Of a stretch of 64,000 nt of DNA, positions 24,735 to 36,981 are shown in pieces; positions within the stretch are counted from its first letter, which is position 1, and each line of letters begins with the position of its first letter. The notes beneath the pieces were generated by a model. The model worked only from the letters and a program-made list of their open reading frames with translations. It was not told where the DNA came from and searched no databases. Source of the stretch: Anaspis maculata (lineage: Eukaryota; Arthropoda; Insecta; Coleoptera; Scraptiidae); assembly GCA_949128115.1 (NCBI GenBank), contig OX421964.1, forward strand, positions 19,120,892 to 19,184,891. Direction: 5' to 3'. A program made the translations under genes and the position numbers.

Positions 24735-24810
24735 ATTGCACCAGCCAAAAATATACCACCACAAATACCGGTGAAAATATACCAGTCAAGAATATTGCTA
24801 CGAGCGACGA
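24735..24810. repeat. Short array of ATATACC words
   Basis: Copies of CCAAAAATATACCACC / GAAAATATACCAGTC, related to the arrays at 17716-18090 and 30640-30785. Confidence 0.65.
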
Positions 24811-25320
24811 TTCCCGTGCAATCTGGTAAACACGCGATATTTCTAGACTTCCACAGCCGCAGTGGACAAATGCGCAGAGTTCTGAACATTTCCAGAGTAT
24901 TCGTGATAGCATTGAAACTCCATGGAGACTCCAACGCCTGATCAAGACAGATCAGCTGTCCATTTGGCGATGGCGCCGGCTCTAGAGCACGGCAGAATCA
25001 TACGCGGAATGTGTGAGATTATTCGGGAGTCGCCTAGAAAATCGTACACCGGGTCACTGTCGAGTTTGCTGGAAGATGATGGAAAGTTCGGGAACACTAT
25101 TCGGAGGCTTATACAGCGTGCCCCGAAATTAGTGTCACAAAACTCACAGGGAGATAAAAAATTGAAAAATTAGGGGACTTTTCTCGATAAACATACCTTC
25201 GCAAACGCATAATAACGGAGATACAGGCCTTCAAAGTTGTTTTTTAAAAACAGTTTTTTTTTGTATAACTTTTGAACCGTTCCACCGATTCTATACCATT
25301 AACAGATCGATTCCACACTC

Positions 25321-25593
25321 GTGAAATCCATTTTCATACTCATGAAAACAAACTTCTCACAAATGAAAACAGATTTCATACTAACGAAATTCATTTTTTC
25401 ACTCATGAAATCAGATTTCAACCTCATGAAAACAGAATTGGTAATAACGAAACCCCATTTCACACTCATGAAATTCAATTTCAAACTGATGAACACCATT
25501 TTCGCACTTACGAAATCAGAATTCACATTAATGAAAATCAATTTCATCATTATGAAAATCAATTTCTCACTTATGAAATCCAGTTTTGTATGC
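25321..25593. repeat. 21-bp tandem repeat, 13 units (left arm)
   Basis: Units start ATGAAA or ACGAAA and contain a TTTCA-like core. Because 21 is divisible by three and stops are lacking, several frames stay open. The plus-strand frame reads as heptads of the type MKxxFxL. The reverse-complement array is in the right arm at 29260-29532. I regard the open frames as by-products of the repeat, not genes. Confidence 0.9.
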
Positions 25594-26040
25594 AGCGACA
25601 CGGCCAATATGGAGATTCCTATTCCCTGATGATATTCAATTTGAATTTTGATTTCGGCAGTCATGGAGCTCCATAGAATACCATGCTTACAATAATTAGT
25701 AATTACGGTATAACACGTTATGATGAGCCCAAGACTGAGACCTCTTGATTAGGCGGCTGGCCAGTCTTTTATGTCCAGCTTCATGTATGATGTACCTACC
25801 CTGGAATATTACGATGGGCTAATGAGTTGTGGCGTATATGAAAATCGGATTCTGCGGGTGGATTTGAGGACGTAGGACGTTCCAGCTGGTAAGAAGCTAT
25901 ACAGGATGTTTCGGAAACAGGTCGGTCTTATATTTGAATAAATTGTTGATATGAAACTATACTTTTATACAATTGCCTGTACAAATTCAACTCAATTTTT
26001 CATAGCACCACAGCCAAAGAAAGTGCTTTGTTGAGGCCGG

Positions 26041-26072
26041 TTTATCTGTCTGTCTGTCTGTCTGTCGGTCAG
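26041..26072. repeat. TCTG microsatellite (left arm)
   Basis: A run of (TCTG)n with one variant, next to the word TTGAGGCCGGTTTAT. It pairs with the ACAG run at 27806-27849 in the opposite arm. Confidence 0.9.
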
Positions 26073-27805
26073 TGTATGGACCAGAACGTAGGAAGTTGAA
26101 CTCTTTTATACAGGGTCCTGCAACAGTGCGTCGGGCTTTCCTAGCGCCCTTCCCTCACGAGATATAGACAAAAGTGTAGTACATAAAATCATTGATTTGG
26201 AAAGTTCTAACCAGTGAAACTATTTTCAACTATACAGGGTGTTCCATTTTTGCGCTATAACAAAAACCAGGATTTTTAAAATAAAATGCCCCACTTTTGA
26301 TTTCGTTTTCTTGTTCAGCTTTTTAAGCTTCATTACAAGTGTATCTTTGTTTTTTCAATTTTTAACAGTGCTACCAATTGAAAATTGATTTTTTTTTAAT
26401 TCCAAGGCTCACTTTGAAAAATCGTAGAGGCCTCGTCTTTTGCAATCAAGGAATGAAATTTGGCTTAACAATAGTCAAATAGGTGATGAATATTTTCATG
26501 ACAAAAAACTTTAGATTTAGTGATACAGGGTGTTCGGAATTTTTTTTCGAACATCGCAAATTTTAAAATGCCATGAGTCATTCTTTTCAAATGGAATGCT
26601 TCCTATTTTATTTCATTATTCGGTAGCTTTTTTATCCTCTTTAATTTTCACCAGGTACCCACCTCTAAATTTGATAATTTCCGAGATAACCAATAATTTT
26701 TATGAAAAGTGCTATTTATTAAAATTTTTCACGCCGGGCAGGCCATGGTGATAATCAACAAATGTCTGATTGACTTATTTTGCTTGGTTTGATGCTGAGA
26801 ACAAGTTTTTTCCAATGAATAGCTGCGCTAAATTCCAATCTAAAGAAAATGCTTAAAAGAAAATTTCGTTGCGCGATGGAAAAAAGAAAATTCAAATTGA
26901 GCTCAGGAAAGCGGTTTTCTCGACTTCAAAAATCTCCAAACTATCAAATTGAAAAGTGCGTTCATTTCGACATATGATCTTCTGTATCAGGATCTACTAA
27001 GAACCTGAAAAATCCAAATAAACGACAATTTTTATCAAAATTATCGATTATCTCTGAAATTATGGAATTGAGGGGTAAGGTATCCCCAGTAAAAATGAAA
27101 GAGGAAGAAAAAAGCTATCGAATGGTGGAATAAAATAGAGTGCATTCCATTTGAAAAAAATGACAGCATTTTGAAATTTGCGAAGATCGAAAAAAAACTT
27201 TGTACACCCTGTATAATTGAACCTCAAGTTCTTTGTCAAAAAGTTATTCAGCTTCTGTTCGACTACTATTATGCCAAATTTCATTCCTTAATTCCAAAAA
27301 ACGAGGCCTCTACGATTTTTTAAAGTGAACCTTGAAATTATAAAAAAATCAATTTTTGATTTTCAGTTTGTAGCACTGCCACAAATTGGAAAAACAAAAA
27401 TACATTTGCATTAGAGCTTAAAAAGCTGCACAAAAAAATGAAATCAAAAGTGGGGCATTTCATTTAAAAAATCTTTGTTTTTGTTATAGCGCAAAAATTG
27501 AACACCCTGTATAGTTGAAAATAATTTCACGAGGTAGAACTTTTTGAATCAATATTTTTTTGTATCACACTTTTATCTCTATTTTGCGAGGTAAGGGCGC
27601 TAGGAAAGCCCGACGCACTGTTGCAGGACCTGTATAATAATGCTCTTTCAGTCGCATGGGGGTTGTTGCTTCCCCCCTTCCCCAGAGGGAGAGTGAAATA
27701 AAAATAACTTTCCATTGGTCAGCATTTGAGGAATCTCACTTTGAGTTTCAAGACTATAGCTCAATATATTCTAAGGAGGAGTTCAACTTCCTACGTTCTG
27801 GTTAA

Positions 27806-27813
27806 TACAGACT

Positions 27814-27849
<36 letters not shown>
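27806..27849. repeat. ACAG microsatellite (right arm)
   Basis: About ten units of ACAG, the inverted counterpart of 26041-26072. The two arms differ in unit number, as expected for slippage after arm formation. Confidence 0.9.
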
Positions 27850-27851
<2 letters not shown>

Positions 27852-27960
27852 TCGGCCTCAACAAAGCACTTTATTTGACTGTGGTGCTATGAAAAGTTAA
27901 GTCAAATTTGTACAGGGAATTGTATAAAAGTATAATTTGCATATTAACAATTTATCCAAA

Positions 27961-28946
27961 TACAGGGTGATTTTTTGAAAAGTTTCCACCCCTTGTTTAT
28001 CGCCGCCAAAATGTTTTACAGGAAAACGCCGAAACAGGTCAATTTTTGTTTCGAGGGGGTCATCTAGGGCACATATCACCAAATTTTTATCTTGAACCCC
28101 TTCGCCCCCGCCCCACCCTGCTTTAAAATTTCAAATAGCATGACCTACTTTGTGATACATCAAATTGAAGGCAATAACATTCTCTTTCCGTTGAACATAT
28201 TTCAAATTTTTTTAGACCACCCCCCCAACCCTTCTGAAAATCCTCTTTTCGTTAATGGAAGGACAATGTTCCCCCTATAAACTCTTGATTCCTGAGAAAT
28301 AGACTTCCCAGCAAAAACAGGTCGATTCTTATTTCATTCTTAGTCACGAGTGACCAAATTTTGATCATCAACCCCTTCGCCCTCACCCTACCTTACTTTG
28401 AAATTTCGAATAGCATTACCTATCTTGTGATACATGAAATTGAAGGCAATAAAAACTATTTCCCGCAAACATATTTCTATTTTTTTTAAACCACCCCTTT
28501 GAAGTAGGGTAGGGTGGGGGCGAAGGGGTTGAAGATAAAAGTTTAGCCATACTTGTCTTAGATGACCCCACTAAAATAAAAATCGACCTGTTTTTGCTGG
28601 AAAGTCTATTTCTTAAGAATCGAGAGTTTATAGGGGGAGCATTGTCCTTTCATTAACGAAAAGAGGATTTTCACAAAAGTAGGGGGTGGTTTGAAAATTT
28701 TTAAAATATGTTCAACAGAAAGAGAATTTTATTGTCTTCAATTTGATGTATCACAAAATAGGTCATGCTATTTGAAATTTTGAAGCAGGGTGGGGCGGGG
28801 GCGAAGGGGTTCAAGATAAAAATTTGGTGATATGTGCCCTAGATGACCCCCTCGAAACAAAAATTGACCTGTTTCGGCGTTTTCCTGTAAAACATTTTGG
28901 CGGCGATAAACAAGGGGTGGAAACTTTTCAAAAAATCACCCTGTAT
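27961..28946. mobile_element. ~985-bp TACAGGGTG foldback
   Basis: The ends are TACAGGGTGATTTTTTGAAA and TTTCAAAAAATCACCCTGTA. Arms match through CCACCCCTTGTTTATCGCCG and the CCCCTTCGCCC block, and meet near 28497. The left arm contains two related ~370-bp sub-blocks. It lies in the right arm of the 25-30 kb palindrome without an equivalent in the left arm, so it is a separate insertion. Relatives are at 53367-54454 and (partial) 62240-62790. Confidence 0.9.
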
Positions 28947-29259
28947 AATACCTTCCTTGTATAGCTTGTTACTAGCCGGGACGTCCTACGGCCTCAAATT
29001 CATTCGCATTAGCCCATCGCGCATCGTATTGTTTCAGGGTACATCATACATGAAGCTGGACATAGAAGACTGGCAGTGGCCAGCCGCCTATTAATCAAGA
29101 GGTCTCAGTCTTGGGCTTATCATAACGTGTTATTGGTACCGTAATTATTGTAAGCATGGTATTCTTTGGAGTTCCATGACTGCCGAAATCAAAATACAAA
29201 TTGAATATCATCATAAGAATAGGTATTTCCATATTGGCCGTGTCGTTGCATACAAAACT

Positions 29260-29532
29260 GGATTTCATAAGTAGGAAATTGATTTTCATAATGACGAAAT
29301 TAATTTTCATTAATGTGAATCCTGATTTCGTAAGTGCGAAAATGGTGTTCATCAGTTTGAAATTGAATTTCATGAGTGTGAAATGAGTTTTCGTTATTAC
29401 CAATTCTGTTTTCATGAGGTTGAGATCTGAATTCATGAGTGAAAAAATGAATTTCGTTAATATGAAATATGTTTTCATTTGTGAGAATTTTGTTTTCATG
29501 GGTATGAAAATGGATTTCAAGAGTGTGAAATC
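29260..29532. repeat. 21-bp tandem repeat (right arm, inverted copy)
   Basis: Reverse complement of the array at 25321-25593, with the same unit order but point differences. Minus-strand frames stay open, reading MKSIFIP, MKTKFSQ, MKTYFIL and so on. Confidence 0.9.
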
Positions 29533-29572
29533 GATCTGTAAATAGTATAGTCAAATTTGAACTTGAGCTTAC

Positions 29573-30215
29573 TGAATCAGGTCTCTATTGAACAATAGTT
29601 ACGCATTTCATCAAACATTCTTAGGGGCAAAGATAGTAGGGGGTGCCCTCCCCCTTTTCCCCCTATTTTTGACCTCCCCAAAAGTTTTTGGAAATTGTTT
29701 CAATTTTTCAATTCTACGTTCAATTTAAAAAAAGTTGCTTCTGCAAAAATTTCATTAGAGGCTTAGTTCTCGAGATCTTTGGGATTGAAACATTGCAAAA
29801 CATCACGAAATCGCCACGCCACGCCACTTTCTTGGGCATAAAAATCAAAATTGAAGAAAACCCATGATTCGTCGACTGGAACGAGTTTTCTGGGTGTCTT
29901 GAGTTGATAAACCATCATTTTCGTTGAGAAACATGGAGTTTTTCAGAAAAAAACAATTTGGGCCCTAGAAAGTGGGATTTCATGATGTTTTCTAATGTTT
30001 CAAACTCAAATATTTTGGAAATGAAGTTTCTGATCAAAATTTTGCATGAGTAATTTTTTTCTTTAAATTGAACGTAAAAATCAAAAATTGAAACCGTTTC
30101 CAAAAATATACAGGGAAGTTAAAAATAGGGGGAAAAGGAAGAGGGTACCCCCTATTATCTTCACCCCCGAAAATGCCTGATAAATTTCGTTATCATAGTT
30201 CAATAAAGACCTGTC
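29573..30215. mobile_element. ~640-bp foldback inside the right arm
   Basis: The left arm has TCTATTGAACAATAGTTACG and AGATAGTAGGGGGTGCCCTC. The right arm has the inverse, GAGGGTACCCCCTATTATCT, and CATAGTTCAATAAAGACCTG. It has no counterpart in the left arm of the large palindrome, so it was inserted separately. Confidence 0.8.
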
Positions 30216-30639
30216 TTAGAAAACTTTGGTTCGAATTTGAATAAAATCTGCTAAACGGTTCAAAAAGTATGCAAAAAAAGTTGTTTTAAGAAAACAACTT
30301 TGAAGGCCGGTATCTCCGTTATTATACGTTTGGGACGGTATATTTATTGACAAAAGTCCCCTTATTTTTCAATTTTCTATCTCCCTGTGAGTTTTGTAAC
30401 ATCAATTTCGGGACACCCTGTATAAGGCATCAACCGTCAGCTCACGGGCAGTTATGGATTGGAATGCGGAGTGGTATCGAGCGGAACAAAAGCGAGTAGT
30501 AATCACAGTGATATTCTCAACTAAATAATTGTTGGCCTGTCTTTATTGTAGTACGCAGTAATGAACAGTGTGTTTTGAAACGATTGTCTCATCTATAATC
30601 GAACTCGTACGCAAAATACGTAACAATATATCATGCCAA

Positions 30640-30785
30640 GAATATACTAGGCCACAAATATACCATCCAAAGATATATCAGCCAAAAAATATACCATACC
30701 GAAAATATACCACGTCAAGAATATACCATTACCATGCAAAAATGTACCAGTCAAATAACCAAAAATATACCACGGCAAAAGTGAG
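30640..30785. repeat. Array of CCAAAAATATACCA words
   Basis: About eight copies of a ~17-bp word (CCAAAAATATACCACG and variants), related to arrays at 17716-18645 and 24735-24810. The 187-codon frame 30568-31131 begins inside it and is not treated as a gene. Confidence 0.8.
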
Positions 30786-33700
30786 GGCGGCAGGAACGGA
30801 GACGCAAGGACTTTGCAACACACGTCGGCCACAGGGAAGTCCTTTTCCATTTTTCTTCTACTGGCGAGAAAGCTGGAAGTTGAGCAGATCCGGCGCGTTG
30901 CGTTCCGAATGTAATTGTTATATTGCGGTGGCACTAGGCCCCGTTTTTACGTGGGAGAGTCTTCAACTCTTGCTAGTTCACCAGTTCATTTATTTTCCGT
31001 GTGTGAATCACACGATTTGTACAATGCACTTGTTCTCGTTCACTTGTATGTCCCACAGCCCAGTATTTCAAATTGAAATGCGGTGTTGCACGGAGTGGAC
31101 TCCTCCGGTCCGCATGGATCAAAACGTTTAAATTTGATCTCGCAATAAGGCGCCAGCCCTTGACCTATACGTGACAATTTACCATCATTCTGGATGCACT
31201 TCCAGTTTTTTTTTTCTTGCGGATGATGCTCCATATTTTACTGCACGACTTCAAGTGGCGGGCTGGCAGGTACACCCATACACGGAACGCAGACTTTATG
31301 ATCTTCCGTGAAACGTCCATCCGCATTAGCTTCCCTTTTCCAACGCCTAGGTGTGTATAAGAAAATTGGCGATTTCCCTCCGGTGGAAAATTGGGACGAC
31401 ATGACTCCATTTCCGCACGCCGAGCCGCTTTTTCGGAGCTTATCTCTGTTTACAGGATGCAGCGAATAATGAGATTTGAAATTCAAATCAGGCCGAAATC
31501 CTTGGGCGCGCGCGGGTGCGAAAGCTCCGCAACTCACGGACTCACGCGAGCCTCCCAGTCAAGGTGAAAATTAAAGATTATTGTATTAATTCCATAAAAA
31601 TAATAAATAGGATGGACACGACGTGAAAATAGACGCGCCGCGCTGGGTGCAGACGATACGTCCTGCCGCTGGCGGTTTATTTGGATAAAAACGCGTTCGG
31701 ATTTTATATCGCCGTGGTACACCTCAGAGCCCATATTAAAATTATAATTTTATAAACGCGCATCCTTGTTTTGACAGTGGTTCTTGGTAACTTAATTCGG
31801 ATGTTCCTCGCGCGGGTGTGATGGGGGGCTAAATTTAACTGAATGGATCGTAAATTTGCCCGAAATTGGCCCATTATGGCATGTCTGGGATAATAAAACT
31901 TTCATATATTTTTTGAAACGGCGGCATAACATACAACAAAATTACGTTTTGTGCAAATTGATTGAATGCAACTCATCGTGCCCGGTCGAACTTGCCGTTA
32001 GCGTGTTTGCGCTTTGTTGAAAAATCAAACATTGGCGAGTTGATGAGCCTTGAGTCATTGCTACATTAAAGTTGGTAATTGATGTCTGTATAAACTTTAC
32101 GATATCAGGTGGGCCAGACAATGATGGTAGAACTACATAGTGACGTAACAGAAGCTTTTGAGCACATTATTCTTCCGGAACAATAATTTGCCATTACCGA
32201 AGCTTTTACGTCTGCCTGTATGTCTGTCTGTTTTCTGTTTAATCATGAAACTCCTCCTAATCTCAAGTCGTATTGTACCGACTTCCGGCTTTTGCAAGTG
32301 ATAATGATAGCCACCTAGTCGAGAGTTAGTACCTACCCTCGTACCTACCTATTATCTGTTCCACCCTTATTTGCCACACAGCAAGCTATGCTATTGTTTT
32401 GTTAGGTTTACCATACTGACGAAACTTCATCAATTTATTCACAAATTTTGACAATGTTAGGTCAAAGTCAAATCAGTTTTCAAGATGCCATGAATCCATC
32501 CGCATTGAACGCAAATGCAAGCTTGCGGCATATTCTGCACGTTGAGCGCCTGCAGTCAGACATGGCCGAAAATATAACGGTGAATGGGACACTTTAGTTT
32601 TTTTTGGGTAAGTAAAAACTTGCGGTTCTTTCACTTTCAGCTCAAGTTTGACTTGGAGTCAAGAAAATCATGTTTTTGTTTTGAATAATAATTCACCTGT
32701 GCCATTTTCCCTCGCATTTCTAAGGCTAGACCCCTGGCTCGGATTTTTCTCCACGGCGCGGCGCCGGCGTCATCACGGCATCATTGTGGCGATATTAGTG
32801 AGAAGTTGGTTTGACAGCTCTGAAAGAGTCACCAATGTCAGAGCTACATAACCTTCACTGAGTGAAACCACCTGTGTGTCTCAGAGATACCACCGTAACT
32901 GAAATTTTCCATGGCTTGCTGTGTGGCAGATAAGGGTGAAGCAGATAATATATGGGCAAAAAAATTTGGTTCAGCAGTCCATAGCTCTTAAAGTTTGAAA
33001 CGTTAATTAGACAGTATCTGCTGTAAATAAAAATTTTACACAAAAAATTTACACGCCAACGAGCACGCTAATGGCAACTCTCCATTGTTGGATTTCTCTC
33101 GGTTCAAGTACCAGCTATGATATTCGTAACGTTGCTTTCATTTTTTTTTCAAGTGAGCAAGGACAGATTTTCCTCTGAAAACGTGCAGCCGTAATTCAAG
33201 TTTCCCGCTGGGAAATATTTTCTCCTACTAACGACTCACACTAACGCATTTCGAAATGATTATATTGATCGGCTTATTTAGAATCAAGTTGATTTCCAGC
33301 GAGTTTTGTCTCCATGTTTGAATTCAACTGGGAAAACGCCTTTTCCATCGAAGGATGGTATAGAAGACGTCACAATGAACGCTTTTTGAGTTTTCAGATA
33401 TAATTAGTTGAGGTTGATAAAATTAAGTCTAATTAGTAGTTCATTGCGGTCTGAATATTAAATGCTTCCAAAACGGATCTAGATCAATTTCTGTAGTCCA
33501 GTACCCTATTCATCATTCTCCTGTCGTGTTAGGTTTCTTAGGCTTGAAAGCTTCTGAATATCTAAACAAAAGTCAATTTATTCAGTTGCTTGTTTTGTAT
33601 TATGTTATTTCAAAAGTTCAAATAATTTCATTGATAAATAATTGAAATCAGATTTTATGTGGTTCGCGATCAGACAGGAAGCGAATCTTTTAGACTTGAA

Positions 33701-35690
33701 CTGCAGAGCAAATAAACAAACCAATTCAAGGCCAGGGTAAATATTTTGTGTTTCACTCTCGGTGATAACTCGCAGGAAATTGAATTCAGTAAAAATTATT
33801 GTTTTTCTTTCTTAACCGAGTTTTCCTTGAATTGCATGAAATTACAGGCGATAGAGCAAAAAGCATGGGCAAAAATATTAGTATGCAACAGAGTTCCTCA
33901 GGAATATTACTCTACAATAAAACCCTTTCCAAAAAAGTACTAGGGATCTGAACATTCTTGAATTTTGAATTCTCAACAAAAATATAATTTCATTCAAGGA
34001 CGTTGATTTCTAGAACTTTTTTGTAGCTTCCCAACGAGCCTGCTCAGAGAGTAATCGTTTGTGTGCTTCTCGAGCTATGCTTGCCAGAAAAACGTGTTAT
34101 TTGTCAAAGCCGAGGTCAAAGCATTTGGCCAATATTTCAATATCACGGCCACTTGGGGTTTCCGATGCGGCTGAAAAGATGGACTAGCAGCATACAGTTT
34201 TGTTTCTTATTTGTTTCAAAAATATAGAATTTAGATTCGCGGCAGTCGTTTTCTTGAAAAGAAATCATGTGGACGATGCTAGTTAATTTTGGAATTCGAA
34301 AACAATCCAAAATGTTTGAAACTTTTTTGGAAAATTTGGAAAAACATCATTTCATGTCCAATTTGAGTCGCTCTAATCGACGAGTTATTTGAAAATATAT
34401 GCCAACTCTGGATTTTCTGACCATCCTTATGTAGAAATGATTAGCAATTAAAATGAGGTCGGGGGCTACTTCACTTACTTTTGGGACGCCCATTAGTTCA
34501 CGCTCCGTGGCGGAAGTGCACATGTGTTGCTGCAATTCTCTAGTTTTTATGGAAATTTCCAGTTTCAAAGTTCCCTTGCGCTAGAAGGTACTGGATAAAG
34601 CTTAAATGTGCATCAATGTGCATCAATGTGCATCTATAATGAATCCACCGGGTGCGCCGTTTAGTCGGTTAAACCAAGGCATATCGAGTGCGCCGTTACG
34701 CAAATTCCACAATATATTGCTTCATCCTGTCTCCTAAAAAAAAATTAACAAATCCTCATTATTTGTCATCTCCTGGAAAACTGATGGCAGCACAAAAAAA
34801 AATATAAATCATTGTTGGTACAAGGGTTTAGTATTGATTATACAGAGTACCAAATTGAGGCACCGCAAAAATGTGAAAAATTGGAACCCTCCCGATTCGT
34901 GAATTTTTTCCTCCTTCTTTTTCAAATTGATTTTGTAAAAACGTTGGACTAGAATCTGGGAATAGCTTCTTGGGTATTTGCTTATCTTCTTATAGGGTGG
35001 TGTCAAAAAAGTAATGTTTTAGGCTTTCAGTGATAGCTTTTTTATCATTGCCCGATTATAGTAATCATATTGTGTATTATGTGGCTCTACTAGTGTTAAA
35101 GCCTCAAACGATGATGTTACTGAGTCGAACCTCATTCATCAAAGGTAATTTTCTTTAGAGCGCTTTGGAAGTTATCCAAACGAGAAACAACTTCCAAAAT
35201 TTTGTTGAGATGGAGCAAAAACCAAACAGAAATGTGGATCTGGAAAATCCACTGACTCTAACCATTCCAAAATTTTCTTGGCTCCGATTTACCCAGAAAT
35301 GACCGTGGTAGAATCGAAACTTCACATTATGTTTTTGAGGTAAGGATCACCGATTTTAGTTACTTACTACCAACAGGTAAGGGCGTAACCTGGGCTACGA
35401 ATATCAGCTCAGTGTTGACAGAAGAGGTGAGACTAATCAAGTACCAGTTCTGAGTTATTGTAACGTAAGTTACGGATATCTATGGGTGAATGGTGAGTGA
35501 AAGCGGTTTATTTCTTGGACAATTTAAGCCAGAAACATTCAAAAATGCCGATGGAGTGACCAGTCAAGTGACTAATAAAGTAATAGACGTGAACTGGATC
35601 ATCGTCCTTTCGAAAGGACGCCTATTTTGGGAAAACTTCGACAAAACTAGGGGATGTTGCAATATTATAGGCATAAAAAAAGCATATTTC
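30786..35690. other. Long unannotated stretch
   Basis: No domain, RNA gene or long inverted repeat was recognised in about 4.9 kb. Open frames are at most ~100 codons. Small items: three tandem copies of TGTGCATCAA near 34607-34635, and GGGTGGTGTCAAAAAAGTAA at about 34995, which loosely resembles a mariner end. This is one of the few non-repetitive-looking parts of the window and could hold introns, regulatory DNA or old repeats. Confidence 0.4.
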
Positions 35691-35793
35691 GAGAAAAAAC
35701 TACCCGTTTTAAGAATTTGTATGGCGCTCGATGGGGTAATATTTTAACCACAAGGTACCATCAAAGATCACCTGATTGTTGACTTATGTGTGA

Positions 35794-36139
35794 TATACAG
35801 GGTGATAATGGAAGGAGTGCAAAAAAGACCTAACTTTAGCACGATCCTGATCTAAGAAAACCAGTCGTAGAATGTTCTACGTCAATTGTGTAGGTACGTT
35901 TCTGTCGAATTTCAAGGGTCAGTAAGACCGCTAGCAAAGTCTGAAATATTACAAAAAAATGATTCTTTGAAATGTTAAATACGATCAAGAGTCTGAAGTC
36001 GTTTCAAGATATTGATATACGGCCTTTTCATAAAATTTGACAAAATATTCTGTGACTTGTTTTCTTAAAACGGGATCTTCAGGTCCCGGAAACTAAAAAT
36101 CAGGTCATTTTTGCACCGCTTTCACTCTTACCCTGTATA
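35794..36139. mobile_element. 346-bp TACAGGGTG-type inverted-repeat element
   Basis: The ends are TATACAGGGTGATAATGGAA and TTCACTCTTACCCTGTATA. Subterminal pairs include GTGCAAAAAAGACCT versus AGGTCATTTTTGCAC. No coding content. It sits inside the arms of the 35.7/39.0 kb foldback. Confidence 0.75.
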
Positions 36140-36226
36140 TTGTACATAAGGTCGACACAGGGCCGGACCGAAACCGACTTGCTTGGGGGGGTGTGAAAGA
36201 TCTCAAAATGCCGACTGTTATTGTGA

Positions 36227-36634
36227 GACTGTGGAATTGTGGGACAGCAAATTATTGGACCGTTCTTTATTGACGGGAATTTGAACGAGAATAGCTATTT
36301 GGAGCTTTTACAAAATTTCATTATTCCGGCCATCAGTGTCATTTTTCCTCCGGAAGTACGGATTCAGCCTTGGTTCGCGCATTCCCACGAAGATGGATTA
36401 GTCGAAAAGGGGAAATTGAGTGACCTGACCTGTTCCCATTTGACTTTTTTTTTGTGGAGATACTTGAAAGAGCGAGTATACAAGGCGCAGCCCCATCATG
36501 CAGAACTTACAGCGGCTGAGGAATGCGGAAGAATACCTGCTGATTTTTCTTCACACTCTGTAAGGGGCTTTCAAAAACGCCTTCATCGCGATGTTGGAGG
36601 CAGAAAATTTGAACATCTGAGATCAATTTTCTAG
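36227..36634 (+). pseudogene. Tc1/mariner-type transposase fragment
   Basis: The frame reads DCGIVGQQIIGPFFIDGNLN, then YLELLQNFIIPAI, and later TFFLWRYLKERVY, then a C-terminal FQKRLHRDVGGRKFEHL. These match the late catalytic and C-terminal part of the mariner-like DDE transposases common in insect genomes (pattern IIGP-F-GNLN, FFLW-YLK--VY, G--FEHL). The region between them appears scrambled or shortened: the expected DGAPPH box is not intact (WFAHSHEDG instead). A stop lies just upstream at 36224, and the N-terminal helix-turn-helix half is missing. It is non-functional. Confidence 0.85.
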
Positions 36635-36981
36635 TTTGCATTATATTTGAGAAGAAACGTTTTTTCTTTTCCTATTTCAATAATGAATTATTTCTCATTC
36701 TAATTCAGTTGCAGAATTTATCTGAGTAATGATAGGAACAAAAAAATATGTTACCATATGGAGAAAACACGTGGTTTTTATTGCTGTGGACGAAAATGAA
36801 AATTTCGAAAAATGTCAGGAAAATTCGTCATCCGTCGAAAAATTATTATGACAGCAAAAAACTAATGTCACGAACAGATCCGCAGTGGTCAAAATTATTA
36901 TATCCCTTGAGGGAATTTCCTGAAAAAGTGCCAGGGGAAGAAATATAGAGGTGATTCCACTTCACTTCGGCATGCACGCTG

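Larger units (their letters stand above)
25109..30425. mobile_element. 5.3-kb multiply nested palindrome
   Basis: The outer arms, 25109-25296 and about 30250-30425, are inverted copies; the outermost sequence is TATACAGCGTG(C)CCCGAAAT versus ATTTCGGGACACCCTGTATA. Moving inward, these pair: 25306-25760 with 29085-29540; 25740-25812 with about 29035-29102; 25871-25911 with 28955-28993; 25930-26060 with about 27815-27955; 26090-26200 with 27575-27800; 26230-26420 with about 27340-27516; 26523-26700 with 27045-27213. Matching TACAGGGT- and CCTGTA- ends mark the layers at 26104/27637, 26231/27516 and 26524/27213. The right arm also carries two extra foldbacks (27961-28946 and 29573-30215). No transposase or RT is visible. 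Confidence 0.92.

Noticed and set aside
25272..25676. Overlapping open frames on both strands, 102-134 codons
   Set aside because: They arise from a 21-bp tandem repeat without stops; similar frames exist in the inverted copy. Reported as a repeat instead.
25306..30640. Possible CRISPR-like array because of regular short repeats
   Set aside because: Units are contiguous (no unique spacers), degenerate and in eukaryotic retroelement-rich DNA.
30568..31131. 187-codon plus-strand open frame, among the longest in the window
   Set aside because: Its first third is the CCAAAAATATACCA word array read as protein (IYHPKIYQPK-type repeats). The remainder has no domain, and the frame is explained by the repeat.
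34992..35020. GGGTGGTGTCAAAAAAGTAA as a mariner end
   Set aside because: No partner end or transposase nearby, and the match is short and imperfect.
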